Positions 51,898 through 62,374 of a stretch of DNA of 64,000 bases are shown piece by piece. Position numbers and translations under genes: made by a program. Below the pieces are notes generated by a model. It ran no database searches. It saw only the letters and a program-made list of their open reading frames with translations, and had not been told where the DNA came from. Every line of letters begins with the position of its first letter. Position 1 is the stretch's first letter. Source of the stretch: Lysobacterales bacterium (GTDB taxonomy: Bacteria; Pseudomonadota; Gammaproteobacteria; Xanthomonadales; Rhodanobacteraceae); the NCBI GenBank assembly GCA_017305055.1, contig JAFKMZ010000010.1:78102-142101 (forward strand). Reading direction: 5' to 3'.

Positions 51898-53415
51898 ATG
51901 CAGGTATTCGCATGGGTCCTGTTGGTCTGTCTGCTGGCGTGCAGTGGCACCGTCGTGGCCCAGCGCGTGCCGGTCGCCCCGGCTCCCGCCACCAGCGTCG
52001 GCCAAACCCAGGCCGCCTGGCTGGCCCGCCAGATGCAGGCCGCGCTCAAGTCTGACGACATCATGCGCGACGCCGACAAGCGCAGGGGCATGCTGGCCAA
52101 GTACGAGGTCATGCGCGACGCCTACCGCTCGGCCACCGATCCGGCATTCACGCTGATCTTCAGCCAATACCTGAGCTGGTACCAGACCTTCGTCGGCGAC
52201 TATCTTGCCGCCGCGCGCACGTTTTCGATCAAGGAGCTGCTGCAGCCCGGCGACCATCCCTCGCCGCTGGCCAACAACGACTACAGCCCCCGCCCGGCCC
52301 TGGACGCCATCGCGCACCTGGCCAGCAAGTACCAGATCGTCTACCTCAACGAGGCCCACAACGTACCGCTCACGCGCACGCTGACCGTGCAGCTGCTGGA
52401 CAAATTGCGCGCCGAAGGCTTCACCCACCTCGGCATGGAGACGCTTTACCAGAGCGACACGGGTTTGCAGGCGCGCGGCTACCCGGTGGCCGACAGTGGC
52501 TTTTACACCCGCGAGCCGATCGATGCGGAAATGGTGCGTACCGCGCTGAAGCTGGGCTTCCAGGTCTTCGGCTACGAGGCCCTCTCGGACGCCACAGGCA
52601 ATGCGCGCGAAGCCGAGCAGGCGCGCAACATCTACGAGACGGTCTTCAAACACCATCCGCATGCGCGCCTGGTCGTGGTCGCCGGCTACGCCCATATCCA
52701 GAAGAGCGGCGTGTACCTCGATGGTTCCTCCATGGCCGAGCACCTGTACCAGTTGACCGGTATCGACGGTCTCGCGGTGGAGCAGACGATGATGATTCCC
52801 CACGCCAAACGCGCCGACGACCATCCCTATTACCGCGCCATCTGGGAGGCCGTGAATCCGCGCATCCTGATCGAATCGGAAGACAACGAGGAGACCGGCT
52901 ACTCGGTCCGCTACCACATACTGCATGCCGCGGTGCCGATCGTCTACCTTAACCGGACCGGGCAACCCTGGACCTTGCGCGACGGCTATGACGTCAGCGT
53001 CATCTTCCCGCCGCAGGAAACGCGCGACGGCCGGCCAACGTGGCTGACCCTGGGTGGGTTGCGTCGAACCTACTTCATCAGTGGCGAGCGTTGCCGGCAG
53101 CAATTTCCGTGCATGGTCGAGGCGCGTTATGCCGATGAGGGCGCGGATGCGGTACCCGCCGACCGCATCGTGCTCGATCCCTTGTCGCCGAATTCAAACG
53201 TGCTTGGCCTGGTGCGCATGGGCAGGGACGTGCCGAACGCCGAGCTTTACCTGCGCCCCGGCACCTACGACCTGCGCTACACCGGCGACAACGACCGCTC
53301 GCTGTATCGGCAGACCGTCCGCGTGCCAGCCGACGGCAGCGACGACCCTGCCGCTCCCCCGCCGGAGGCATCCGCCGCGACAGGGCCGGCGCCGGCATCA
53401 TCCCGCAAACCATAG
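51898..53415 (+). CDS. Secreted ChaN/EreA-like protein
   Basis: Exported protein of 505 residues of uncertain function. Seen: signal peptide over about residues 1-22 (FAWVLLVCLLACSGTVVA); a region YLNEAHNVPLTRTLTVQLLD (about 145-164) that resembles the N-E-x-H-x-x-x-x-x-R core of ChaN haem-binding and erythromycin-esterase-like proteins; a following GMETLYQ and VVAGYAHIQKSG; then a C-terminal beta-rich part of about 200 residues with two cysteines in GERCRQQFPC and a Pro/Ala-rich end. The start at 51898 has GGAGGGAAGGA 8 bases upstream; the ATG at 51874 would precede it. No partner gene suggests a substrate. Confidence 0.7.
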   Translation: MQVFAWVLLVCLLACSGTVVAQRVPVAPAPATSVGQTQAAWLARQMQAALKSDDIMRDADKRRGMLAKYEVMRDAYRSATDPAFTLIFSQYLSWYQTFVGDYLAAARTFSIKELLQPGDHPSPLANNDYSPRPALDAIAHLASKYQIVYLNEAHNVPLTRTLTVQLLDKLRAEGFTHLGMETLYQSDTGLQARGYPVADSGFYTREPIDAEMVRTALKLGFQVFGYEALSDATGNAREAEQARNIYETVFKHHPHARLVVVAGYAHIQKSGVYLDGSSMAEHLYQLTGIDGLAVEQTMMIPHAKRADDHPYYRAIWEAVNPRILIESEDNEETGYSVRYHILHAAVPIVYLNRTGQPWTLRDGYDVSVIFPPQETRDGRPTWLTLGGLRRTYFISGERCRQQFPCMVEARYADEGADAVPADRIVLDPLSPNSNVLGLVRMGRDVPNAELYLRPGTYDLRYTGDNDRSLYRQTVRVPADGSDDPAAPPPEASAATGPAPASSRKP

Positions 53416-53981
53416 CCGTCAACGCCCGCAGCCGATGATCCCGTCAGTAGGGATAAATATCTTGTTCACTGCCGCTTGACTTGGCTTAGCAACACATTTA
53501 CTTTTTGCGCCGGCCCGAACGAAACTCAATCCTGCACGCCACCCTCCCCGGCTGACACGACAAGATTGGCAACGCCCGGTGGAATCGAGTCTGGCCTGCA
53601 ACGCGAGCCCAGCACGCATGCTGGGACACGCTGAACCCTGACCCGACCGTAAGTGGTTGCTACGAGATCAGGGGAGCGGGCATATGCACAGGACGATGCC
53701 GCAGCTGACGATCACGTTGGCGCACAGGCCATGCATCAGCACCCGCATCGTGGGTACGAACACGACGCTCAAACTGGACACCGAGCCCATCGGTCACGGG
53801 CTGCCTGCCGTGTCCACCAGCTGACACGGTCGCTGACCATGCGGCAAGCGCGACCATCAGCCTTGTGGCAGCCACCCCATCCAAACGGTTTCAGCACGCC
53901 GCCCGCTTTGCGGGGCGGCGTGGTTGTCGGGGCCCGCAACAAAGTCCGTCCTTTCCTTCTCCACATCAGCAGGAGCCAATC
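53416..53981. other. Intergenic region and leader of the TonB receptor
   Basis: About 566 bases without a supportable gene. The part before 53640 is less GC-rich (around 53448-53510) than its surroundings. A stable hairpin lies at 53896-53921, in what is probably the 5' leader of the receptor gene. I see no Fur box or other known operator. Confidence 0.6.
53896..53921 (+). terminator. Hairpin in the leader of the TonB receptor gene
   Basis: ACGCCGCCCGC - TTT - GCGGGGCGGCGT forms an almost perfect stem, with one bulged base. It lies 61 bases before the receptor ATG. It could be a terminator, an attenuator or an mRNA-stabilising element; no T-run follows. Confidence 0.45.
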
Positions 53982-56879
53982 ATGTTGATCAACCTTTCCC
54001 ACAGCCGCCTCGCCCTGGCCGTTTCGGCCTCCCTGGTGGCCAGCATGTCGATCGGCGCAAGCCAGGCATTCGCGCAGGACGCCAGCGCACCGCAAGCGGG
54101 TGCGCAAACCGCCGTCCAACTGCAGGCGGTCGAAGTCACCGGCTCGCGCATCAAGGGCGCCGACATGGCCACCCAGGTGCCCACGGTGACGATCTCCGCC
54201 AGCGAACTGGAGAAGACCGGCATCACCAATATCGGCGACATCCTGCAGCAGCTGTCGTCGTCCGGCGCCGGCCTGAACACCAAGTTCAACTCCAGCGGCA
54301 ACTTCGGGTCACCGCCGGGAGGCAACGGCATCGGCGCCGGATCATCCACCCTGGACCTGCGCAACCTCGGCTCCAACCGGGTGCTGATCCTGGTCGACGG
54401 CGTGCGTTGGGTAAATGAGAGTTCCGGCTCGGGCGTCTCCGGCGCGGTGGACATGAACACGATTCCCGCCGGCATCATCGACCACATCGAGATCCTGCAG
54501 GACGGCGCTTCGGCCCTGTACGGCTCGGACGCCATCGCCGGCGTGGTGAACATCATCACCAAGAAATCCCAGAACGGGGGCTCGGTCGACACCTACTACG
54601 GCGATTACAACAATCTCGGCGGCGCGCCGACCACCACCACCAACTTCTCCTACGGCGCCAAGACCGATCGCGCGGAATTTTTCGTCAACATCAGCCACCT
54701 CAAGCAGGATGGCATGTTTGCCAGGGAGTGGCCGCAATCCAGCCTGTGCGTACCGGGGATCCCGGCCTCGGATGTGTCCGAGTGCAGCTCGACGTCGCCG
54801 GGCGGCAGCATCACCTTGATCGACCCGGAAACGGGTGGCCGCACCAAGATGATCACCAATGCCGGGGTGACCGGTCCCGCCTCCTATCCCAACGACTTCC
54901 ACAAGTTCACCAACGATGACCGCTACAACTATGCGGCAAACAACCTGCTGCTGACGCCCAGCAAGCGCAGCTCGGTGTTTGCCAGTTTCATCTACGACGT
55001 GACCGACAACGTCAAGTGGTACGCGCGCGCCTTGTACAACAACCGCAAGTCGCAGAACATCGCGGCGCCGGTGCCGGTGGTGTTCGGCGCGGATGGCGGC
55101 TCGGAAACCTTCACCGACCATATCAACATCGACGCCACCAACCCCTACAACCCCTTTGGCCGCACCATGGTGTCGGGCGTGGATTATGGCCTGATCCAGA
55201 AACGCCTCACCGAGGACGGCAACCGCACGTTCCTGCAGGATGTCGACACCACGTATTTCACCACGGGTCTGCAAGGCCACTTCGATCTCGGGCAGAAGAG
55301 CCTGTTCTGGGACGTGAATTACGCGAACGGCATCAACAAGGCCAGCGCCTCGTTCGTCCAGGGCGCCATCGACATGCGCAAGCTGCAGAGGGCCCTGGGG
55401 CCGATTGCCGATTGCACCGACACCTGCGTGCCACTGAACGTGTTCGGCGTCAACAGTGTCACCCCGGAGATGCTCAAGTACATCCAGTACAACGCCGTGG
55501 ATCGCAGCCAGAACAAGATCCAGCTCTTCACCGCCAACCTGTCGGGTGAGATATTCGACCTGCCAGCCGGCCCCTTCAGCTTTGCCGCCGGCGGCGAGCA
55601 TCGCAAATACAGCGGCTACTTCATCCCCAACCCGTTGACGGCCGCGGGTGACGACGGCAGCATTCCGGTGCCACCAACCTCGGGCAGCTACTCGATCAGC
55701 GAGGGCTACCTCGAATTGCATGTACCGGTATTGGCCGACGTCCCCTTCTTCAAGGCGCTGGACGTGTCCGCAGCTACCCGCTATTCCGACTACTCCAACT
55801 TCGGGGGCACGACCAACAGCAAGCTGGGCCTGCGGTGGCAGGTGATCAACGACCTGACCTTGCGCAGCACGGTCGCCCTTGGCTTCCGCGCCCCCGCGCT
55901 GGGCGAGCTGTACGCACCGCCGTCAGGCTTTGGTGCCACCTTGCTCGATCCCTGCACGGAGCCGGTGGCCAGCGCCCAGATCGCTGCGAACTGCCGGGCG
56001 CTCGGCGTGCCTGCGGGTTTCCAGCAGAACAACACGCAGATCACCGTGAACACCGGCGGCAACGCGAACCTCAGGCCGGAAACCTCGCACAGCGTGACGG
56101 CCGGCGCGGTCTACAGCCCGAGCTGGATCACCAGCATGGGCTGGGCCGACCGCTTCGACATCAGCCTGAACTACTACAAGATCAAGATCACCAATGCGAT
56201 TGCGGCGCTCGACTCACAGACCGTGCTCAACAATTGCGTCGCGAGCGGCGTTGCCACGTCCGAGTTCTGCAAGGACATCCACCGCACGCCCAGCGGCGAC
56301 ATCGGCCTGTGGAACAACTTCCTGCGCAACATCGGCTTCGTCAACACCAGTGGCTGGGACTTCGGCATCAACTGGCGCAGCCCCAACACCGGGATCGGCG
56401 TGTTCACCGCGGACTGGGTAAGCACCTACACAGCCAAGTACGAGGAAGGCCAGGCCGACACCATCCAGCCGCGCTCGGTCGGCCTGGAATTGAAGGACAG
56501 CGCCATCCCGCGGATCAAGTCGACGCTGCGCCTGGGCTGGAACCGCGAGGCATGGAGCGTGAACACCACGTTCCGCTATATCAGCAGCCTCAACGAGGAT
56601 TGTGCCAACGCAGTCGGCTATGCCATCTGCACCGAGCCGAACCTGATCACCCCGACCCGTCCGACCGGCACCCACCCGATGGGGGCGGTGGTCTACCAGG
56701 ACCTGCGCGGCAGCTGGAAGTTGCCCATCAAGTGGGACCTGACGCTGAGCGCCGGCATCAACAACCTGTGGGACAAGGAGCCGCCCATCTGCATCTCCTG
56801 CACCCTGAATGGATACGACGCGTCGACCTACGACCTGCCCAGCCGTTTCATGTACGTGCAGGCGCGCTTGAACTTCTGA
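53982..56879 (+). CDS. TonB-dependent outer membrane receptor
   Basis: Outer-membrane gated channel of 965 residues. Seen: signal peptide to about residue 28 (ASQAFAQ); a VEVTGSRIKG segment like the TonB-box region of Xanthomonad receptors; plug domain at about 65-185 (VPTVTISASELEKTG ... DGASALYGSDAIAGVVNIITKK); and a beta-barrel ending in a terminal aromatic (VQARLNF). The large size and lack of an N-terminal signalling extension fit receptors for peptides or glycans rather than simple siderophores (inference). AGGAG stands 6-7 bases before the ATG. The M14 peptidase gene follows on the same strand after 240 bases, suggesting a peptide-uptake pair. Confidence 0.93.
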   Translation: MLINLSHSRLALAVSASLVASMSIGASQAFAQDASAPQAGAQTAVQLQAVEVTGSRIKGADMATQVPTVTISASELEKTGITNIGDILQQLSSSGAGLNTKFNSSGNFGSPPGGNGIGAGSSTLDLRNLGSNRVLILVDGVRWVNESSGSGVSGAVDMNTIPAGIIDHIEILQDGASALYGSDAIAGVVNIITKKSQNGGSVDTYYGDYNNLGGAPTTTTNFSYGAKTDRAEFFVNISHLKQDGMFAREWPQSSLCVPGIPASDVSECSSTSPGGSITLIDPETGGRTKMITNAGVTGPASYPNDFHKFTNDDRYNYAANNLLLTPSKRSSVFASFIYDVTDNVKWYARALYNNRKSQNIAAPVPVVFGADGGSETFTDHINIDATNPYNPFGRTMVSGVDYGLIQKRLTEDGNRTFLQDVDTTYFTTGLQGHFDLGQKSLFWDVNYANGINKASASFVQGAIDMRKLQRALGPIADCTDTCVPLNVFGVNSVTPEMLKYIQYNAVDRSQNKIQLFTANLSGEIFDLPAGPFSFAAGGEHRKYSGYFIPNPLTAAGDDGSIPVPPTSGSYSISEGYLELHVPVLADVPFFKALDVSAATRYSDYSNFGGTTNSKLGLRWQVINDLTLRSTVALGFRAPALGELYAPPSGFGATLLDPCTEPVASAQIAANCRALGVPAGFQQNNTQITVNTGGNANLRPETSHSVTAGAVYSPSWITSMGWADRFDISLNYYKIKITNAIAALDSQTVLNNCVASGVATSEFCKDIHRTPSGDIGLWNNFLRNIGFVNTSGWDFGINWRSPNTGIGVFTADWVSTYTAKYEEGQADTIQPRSVGLELKDSAIPRIKSTLRLGWNREAWSVNTTFRYISSLNEDCANAVGYAICTEPNLITPTRPTGTHPMGAVVYQDLRGSWKLPIKWDLTLSAGINNLWDKEPPICISCTLNGYDASTYDLPSRFMYVQARLNF

Positions 56880-56912
56880 GCACCAGCAGCCTTGCAAGGT
56901 TGCGCAGCAACT

Positions 56913-56940
56913 GCCCCGGCAGCACATCCGCTGCCGGGGC
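56913..56940 (+). terminator. Terminator-like hairpin after the TonB receptor
   Basis: An 11-bp perfect stem (GCCCCGGCAGC / GCTGCCGGGGC) with a 6-base loop, 33 bases after the stop. No T-run follows. Confidence 0.55.
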
Positions 56941-57119
56941 CTCCACCCGATCCCGGATGCCGCAGCACCCACCCGGGCCCCATCCGCCATGAATGCGCCC
57001 CCCATCCGGGCACACGCCAAGCGTGACTTTCCGGCCTACCCAGGGTGCGCGTGGCGTGCGATCATCGCGCGCCTGTACCTGACGTTTGCCCACACCGCCC
57101 GCAACAAGGAAAACCACCC

Positions 57120-59906
57120 ATGCCCACGCGCTTAGCATTCCTGTTGGCAGCCGCCCTGGTATCCATCACCGGCATCGCGACTGCCGCCACCACCGGCCAG
57201 GACGAACTCAACCTCACCTACGCGCGGGCGCCCGGCCAGGCCATCGACCAGGCGTATACCGACCTGATCAGCAAATACACCACGGAGCCGCAGTTCAACT
57301 CACCGCTGACCGACTACCTGCCCGCCTCGTCGACAGTACCGACACCCCTGAAAGTGCTGGGTCACATTGCCGGCGCGCCGGACTACCTCCCGTATTCGGC
57401 GGACGTCTACAAGTATTTCCGCGCCCTGGCCGCCGCCAGCCCGCGGGTCAAGGTGTTCACCATCGGCAAGACCGAGGAAGGCCGCGAGATGATCGCCGTG
57501 GCGGTGGCCGACGAGAAGCTGCTGGCCGACCTCGACGCCAACAAGGCGCGCCTGGCCAAGCTGGCCGACCCGCGCACGATCAACATGGACGACGCCACGG
57601 CCGACCAGCTCATCGCCCAGTCCACCCCGATCTACTACATCACCGGCACCATCCACTCACCGGAAACCGGCGCACCGACCGCGCTGATGGAACTGGCCTA
57701 CCGCCTCGCCGTCGATGACGCGCCCTACATCCAGCACATCCGCTCGCACGTGGTCACCCTGATCACCCCGGTCGTCGAGGTGGACGGCCGCGACCGCCAG
57801 GTGGACCGCTACAACTGGCACCTGGCCAACCCGGGCAAGAACTACCCGCCCCTGCTGTACTGGGGCCACTACGTCGCCCACGACAACAACCGCGACGCCA
57901 TGGGCATGACCCTGGCCCTGACCCGCAACGTGGCCAACACCTTCATCGGCTGGCATGCGCAGGTGCTGCACGACCTGCACGAATCCGTGCCGTTCCTGTA
58001 CGACAACACCATTGGCGATGGCCCGTACAACGCCTGGTTGGATCCGATCCTGACTGGCGAATGGCAGCAGATCGGCTGGAACAACGTGCAGCAGCTGACC
58101 AAGTTCGGCATGCCTGGCGTGTTCACCCACGGCAACTTCGACACCTGGAGCCCTGGGTATCTCATGTTCATCGCCGCCATGCACAACGGCATCAGCCGGC
58201 TGTACGAGACTTTCGGCAACGATGGCGCCGACACGGTCAAGCGCATCCTCGGCCCGAACGAATACGCGCGCACCTGGTACAAGCCGAACCCGCCCCTGCC
58301 CGAGGTGATCTGGTCACAGCGCAACAACAACAACTACGAGCAGAGTGGCCTGCTCACCACGCTCAACTATTTCTCCAACAACACCACCCTGTTCCTGAAG
58401 AACTTCTACCTCAAGAGCAAGCGTTCTATCGAGAAGCCGCAGCTGGCCGGCCCGGCAGCGTACATCTTCCCGGCCGACGGCAAGCGCCCGGGTTCGCGCG
58501 CGTTGTTGCTGCAGGTCCTCGAGCGCCAGCACGTGGAGATCAGCCGCACCACGGCACCGGTCACGGTCAAGGTGAGCGTACCCAACGGGCCGAAGGAGAA
58601 CCAGAAGCCCGCCACCACCACGTCGCGCACGTTTGCGGCCGGCAGCTATGTGGTGCGTATGGACCAGCCGTTCTCGCGCATCGCCGACGCCCTGCTCGAC
58701 CGCCAGTACTGGTCACCGGAAGACCCGCAATCGCATCCGTACGACGACACCAGCTGGTCCATGGGCGACCTGTTCGACGTGCAACCGGCCCGGGTGGTCG
58801 ACCCGGCGATCCTGAAGGCGCCGATGGAAAAGCTGACCCAGCCCGTCGACGTGCCTCAAGGCCTGGCCGCGATCGACATGCAGCAGCCGGCGAAGCTGCC
58901 GCGCATCGCCATCATGCACACCTGGATCAGCACGCAGACGGAAGGCTGGTGGCGCATGGCGCTGGACGAGCTCAAGGTGCCGTTCACCTACATCAGCACG
59001 CAGGACGTGGCGCGTGAGCCGGATCTGCGCAAGAAGTACGACGTGATCCTGTTCGGCCCCGTTGGCCGTGCCAGCACACAGCAGATCATCGACGGCATGC
59101 CCATGTGGGGCAACCCGATGCCGTGGAAGACCACCAAGCTGACCCCGAACATCGGCAAGATCGACAGCACCGACGACATCCGGCCAGGCCTGGGCGAGAC
59201 CGGAGTGGCCAACCTCAAGCGCTTCGTGGCCGGTGGCGGCCTGCTCATCACCTCCGAGGACACCGCCAAGTTCGCCATCGACACCGGCATGGCGCCTGGC
59301 GTGTTCATCACCCCGACCCGTCAGCTGAAGGTGGTAGGCAGCGTGCTGCAGGCCAAGTTTGCCGACCGCGGCAGCCCGATCGCCGCCGGCTATACCAGCG
59401 ACGACCTGGCGCTGTACAGCGCCAATGGCCAGTCCTTCATGGTCTCCAACATGGTCACCGGCGACCGTGGCCTGGCGAGCCTCAAGGGCTACGAGCGCCC
59501 GACTGGACGGGGTGGCCCGTACGACCAGGATTCACCGGAAGGCCGCGTCGTGACCCCGGCACCGGCGCTCCCCGACGTCAAGCCCTGGCAGCCCATCCCG
59601 CTGAATGAGGAGCAGCTGCGCGGCAACGGCTTCGGCATGCCGAACCGGGTCATCCCGGACGACCAGAAGCCGCGGGTCATACTGCACTACGCCGACGCCA
59701 AGGACCTGCTGGTGTCCGGCCTGCTGGCCCATGGCGAGGAGATGGCCGGACGCGCCGCCGTGGTGGATGCGCGCTACGGCAAGGGCCACGTCCTGCTGTT
59801 CTCCAGCAACCCGATCTGGCGCGGCGAGACCATCGGCAGCTATCCGCTGGTGTTCAACGCCATCGTCAACTTCGACAAGCTGGACGGCGGCAGCAAGACG
59901 CCCTGA
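57120..59906 (+). CDS. Secreted M14 family zinc peptidase
   Basis: Carboxypeptidase-like enzyme of 928 residues, exported. Seen: signal peptide at about 1-22 (AFLLAAALVSITGIATAA); an M14 catalytic domain whose first zinc ligands are H179 and E182 in GTIHSPETG, with further histidines in WHAQVLHDLHESVP, and a large C-terminal part that ends with a glutamine-amidotransferase-like GHVLLFSSNP region (about 890-900). The size (about 900) is typical of the Xanthomonad group of M14 peptidases that are larger than carboxypeptidase A. An AAGGA lies 9 bases before the ATG. The gene directly follows the TonB receptor. Confidence 0.88.
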   Translation: MPTRLAFLLAAALVSITGIATAATTGQDELNLTYARAPGQAIDQAYTDLISKYTTEPQFNSPLTDYLPASSTVPTPLKVLGHIAGAPDYLPYSADVYKYFRALAAASPRVKVFTIGKTEEGREMIAVAVADEKLLADLDANKARLAKLADPRTINMDDATADQLIAQSTPIYYITGTIHSPETGAPTALMELAYRLAVDDAPYIQHIRSHVVTLITPVVEVDGRDRQVDRYNWHLANPGKNYPPLLYWGHYVAHDNNRDAMGMTLALTRNVANTFIGWHAQVLHDLHESVPFLYDNTIGDGPYNAWLDPILTGEWQQIGWNNVQQLTKFGMPGVFTHGNFDTWSPGYLMFIAAMHNGISRLYETFGNDGADTVKRILGPNEYARTWYKPNPPLPEVIWSQRNNNNYEQSGLLTTLNYFSNNTTLFLKNFYLKSKRSIEKPQLAGPAAYIFPADGKRPGSRALLLQVLERQHVEISRTTAPVTVKVSVPNGPKENQKPATTTSRTFAAGSYVVRMDQPFSRIADALLDRQYWSPEDPQSHPYDDTSWSMGDLFDVQPARVVDPAILKAPMEKLTQPVDVPQGLAAIDMQQPAKLPRIAIMHTWISTQTEGWWRMALDELKVPFTYISTQDVAREPDLRKKYDVILFGPVGRASTQQIIDGMPMWGNPMPWKTTKLTPNIGKIDSTDDIRPGLGETGVANLKRFVAGGGLLITSEDTAKFAIDTGMAPGVFITPTRQLKVVGSVLQAKFADRGSPIAAGYTSDDLALYSANGQSFMVSNMVTGDRGLASLKGYERPTGRGGPYDQDSPEGRVVTPAPALPDVKPWQPIPLNEEQLRGNGFGMPNRVIPDDQKPRVILHYADAKDLLVSGLLAHGEEMAGRAAVVDARYGKGHVLLFSSNPIWRGETIGSYPLVFNAIVNFDKLDGGSKTP

Positions 59907-59919
59907 GCACTTGAGCAAT

Positions 59920-59946
59920 GCGCGCCACCGGCATCCGGTGGCGCGC
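59920..59946. terminator. Hairpin after the M14 peptidase gene
   Basis: A perfect 12-bp stem, GCGCGCCACCGG and its complement, around CAT. It lies 14 bases after the stop, between two convergent genes. Confidence 0.6.
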
Positions 59947-59955
59947 TGCAACTCA

Positions 59956-60006
59956 GTGACCTGGCCTGCGGGGCCTTGCACTGTGCAAGGCCGCCGGCCA
60001 GGTCAC
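59956..60006. terminator. Long two-part hairpin between convergent genes
   Basis: Outer arms GTGACCTGGCC/GGCCAGGTCAC and inner arms GGCCTTGCA/TGCAAGGCC form a long stem-loop. It is suited to stopping transcription from both sides (M14 gene on the left, slipin gene on the right). Confidence 0.6.
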
Positions 60007-60050
60007 CCCGGTCACGCCTACCGCACCACTTCCTCAATCCGACGCTTCCA

Positions 60051-60839
60051 TCACGGCGCCGGAATGGAGGGCGGAGCGTCCTTGGACTTGTTCCCCAGGA
60101 TATCCACCAGCGGGCTGATCAAGTCCAGCGGCAACGGGAACACGATGGTCGACGCCTTGCCGGAATTGCCCAGGTCGGCCATGGTCTGCAGGTAACGCAG
60201 CTGCAGCGCCTGCGGCTGCTGCGCCAGCAGGCCGGCAGCGTCGCGCAGCTTCTCGGCCGCCTGGTATTCGCCGTCGGCATGGATCACCTTGGCGCGGCGT
60301 TCGCGCTCGGCTTCGGCCTGGCGGGCGATGGCGCGCACCATGGTCTCGTTGATGTCCACGTCCTTGATCTCGACGTTGGCGATCTTGATGCCCCACGGGC
60401 CGGCCGCCTCGTCCAGCGTGGTCTGCAGCGTGTGGTTGATCGAATCGCGCTGGGCCAGGATCTCGTCCAGCTCGTGCTGGCCGAGCACGGAGCGCAACCG
60501 GGTCTGCGCCAACTGGCTGGTGGCCTGGTAGAACTCGGCCACTTCCAGCACCGCCTTTTCCGGCTCGATCACGCGGAAATACACCACCGCATTGACGCGC
60601 ACGGAGACGTTGTCCAGCGAGATGACGTCCTGCGGCGGTACGTCCATCACCGTCACCCGCAGGTCGACGCGCAGCATGCGCTGGATCGCCGGCAACAGCA
60701 GCACCAGGCCCGGCCCCTTGGTGCCGGTGTAACGCCCCAGCGTGAGGATGACGCCACGCTCGTACTCCGGCAGGACCTTGATGGTCGAAAACAGCAGCAG
60801 GATGCCAATGATGACCAGAACGCCAACGAATCCAAACAT
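60051..60839 (-). CDS. SPFH/band-7 slipin (stomatin-like) protein
   Basis: Membrane-scaffold protein of 262 residues. An N-terminal hydrophobic hairpin (residues 2-19, [16 protein letters not shown]) is followed by the SPFH domain ([13 protein letters not shown] near 28-40; [20 protein letters not shown] near 73-92) and a coiled C-terminus. It is 27 bases downstream of the NfeD protease gene on the same strand, the classical slipin-NfeD partnership in which the protease trims the scaffold. The Shine-Dalgarno GGGAGAG is clear. Confidence 0.93.
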   Translation of the reverse strand: MFGFVGVLVIIGILLLFSTIKVLPEYERGVILTLGRYTGTKGPGLVLLLPAIQRMLRVDLRVTVMDVPPQDVISLDNVSVRVNAVVYFRVIEPEKAVLEVAEFYQATSQLAQTRLRSVLGQHELDEILAQRDSINHTLQTTLDEAAGPWGIKIANVEIKDVDINETMVRAIARQAEAERERRAKVIHADGEYQAAEKLRDAAGLLAQQPQALQLRYLQTMADLGNSGKASTIVFPLPLDLISPLVDILGNKSKDAPPSIPAP

Positions 60840-60866
60840 GTCACTCTCCCGTCAAAAGTTTTACGG

Positions 60867-62276
60867 CTATGGCGACGACTGCGCTGGCATGACGTGCAGC
60901 AACAATCCGTCCCGGCGCGTCACCCGGACCTTGGCATGCTTCGGCAACGCGGTGTCGCTGTACACGCGCCAGCGCTCGCCACGCACCATCATCCAGGACT
61001 CGCCGCCGGCAGCCACCGCCTCGAGCAGCTCACCGGTCTCGGTCAACATGCCCTCGTCGCCAGTGACGACTCGTGAGCGCCGCGAGCGCAGCACCAGCCA
61101 GACGATGAGCCCGAGCAGCACCGCCGCGCTCAAGGCAATGGCGGCAATCACGCCCACGTTGACGGCATATCCCGGCACTCCGGTATTCATCAGCATCACC
61201 GATCCCACCACGAAAGAAACCACGCCCCCGAGGCCAAGCACCCCAATGCTTGGATTGACCGCTTCGGCCACCAGCAAACCGATGCCCAGGGCCATCAGCG
61301 CCAGGCCGGCATAGTTGACCGGCAGCAACTGCAAGGCGTACAGCCCGACCAGCAGGCAGATGCCGCCCACCACACCCGGAAAGATCGCGCCCGGATGCAG
61401 CGCCTCCAGGCCAATGCCAAAGATACCGGCCAACAGCAGCAGGTAGGCAATCGTCGGTGTGGTGATGACGCCAAGGAAGCGCGTGCGCGCACCCGGCGTG
61501 TATTCGCGCACGCTGGCTCCCGCCAGCTGCAAGGTGACCTTGTGGCCGCCCACCTCGACCACGCGACCATTGGCCTGGGCCAGCAGGTCAGCGACGTCGT
61601 TGGCGACGAAATCGATCACGTGCTGGTCCAGCGCCTCGCTCGCGGTGAGCGTCGCCGCGCCACGCACCGCCTGCTCCGCCCAGGCCGCATTGCGCCCACG
61701 CAACTGGGCCAGCGAGCGGATGTAGGCAATGGCGTCGTTGAGCACCTTGTGTTCTTCTGCGTCACCACCCGCCGCGGCTGGTGGCGGTGGCGCCGAGCCC
61801 GCACTGGCTGGTTTGCCCGGTGTTGGCGCTGGCGGGACCGGCAGCGGCAGCGGCGTGCTGCCGCCAAGCGACACCGGTGTCGCGGCGCCGAGATGCGTGC
61901 CCGGCGCCATGGCGGCGACTTGCGCGGCGTACAGAATATAGGTGCCGGCCGAGGCGGCGCGGGCGCCACCTGGCGCAACGTAGCCAAGCACGGGCACATC
62001 GCTGGCCAGGATGCGCGAAATGATCTGGCGCATCGATTCGGACAGGCCGCCGGGCGTGTCCAGGCGCAACACCACCGCCGTCGCGCCATCGCGTTTCGCC
62101 CGCGCCATGGCGTCGTCGAAATACTCCGCAGCAGCAGGGCCGATCGGGCCATCCAGGCTGATCTCGGCGACCAGGGGCACCGGCTTCGCGGCGTCCGGCG
62201 CTGCCACCCCGGGCATCGGAGCGGCGGCAAACAACAGGCAGGACCAGCCCAATACCATCGCAAGCCAACGTGCCAT
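60867..62276 (-). CDS. NfeD-family membrane serine protease (ClpP class)
   Basis: Membrane protease of 469 residues. Seen: signal peptide (about 1-25), a ClpP-like protease domain with catalytic S109 in ARAASAGTY and a likely general-base lysine K177 in EEHKVLND (the Ser-Lys dyad of the family), an Ala/Pro-rich insert between them (about 140-170), four or five hydrophobic helices (about 295-420), and a C-terminal OB-fold NfeD domain. The AGGAGG ribosome site is 6 bases before the ATG at 62276. It precedes the slipin gene and probably acts on it. Confidence 0.92.
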   Translation of the reverse strand: MARWLAMVLGWSCLLFAAAPMPGVAAPDAAKPVPLVAEISLDGPIGPAAAEYFDDAMARAKRDGATAVVLRLDTPGGLSESMRQIISRILASDVPVLGYVAPGGARAASAGTYILYAAQVAAMAPGTHLGAATPVSLGGSTPLPLPVPPAPTPGKPASAGSAPPPPAAAGGDAEEHKVLNDAIAYIRSLAQLRGRNAAWAEQAVRGAATLTASEALDQHVIDFVANDVADLLAQANGRVVEVGGHKVTLQLAGASVREYTPGARTRFLGVITTPTIAYLLLLAGIFGIGLEALHPGAIFPGVVGGICLLVGLYALQLLPVNYAGLALMALGIGLLVAEAVNPSIGVLGLGGVVSFVVGSVMLMNTGVPGYAVNVGVIAAIALSAAVLLGLIVWLVLRSRRSRVVTGDEGMLTETGELLEAVAAGGESWMMVRGERWRVYSDTALPKHAKVRVTRRDGLLLHVMPAQSSP

Positions 62277-62374
62277 GCCTGCCTCCTGACGACGCGCCGT
62301 GATGTCCACTGTAACGCGAACCCATGGCCGAGTCGCCCGGAGGGCCGGCCCGCGGGTGTGGCAGGCTGCCACAC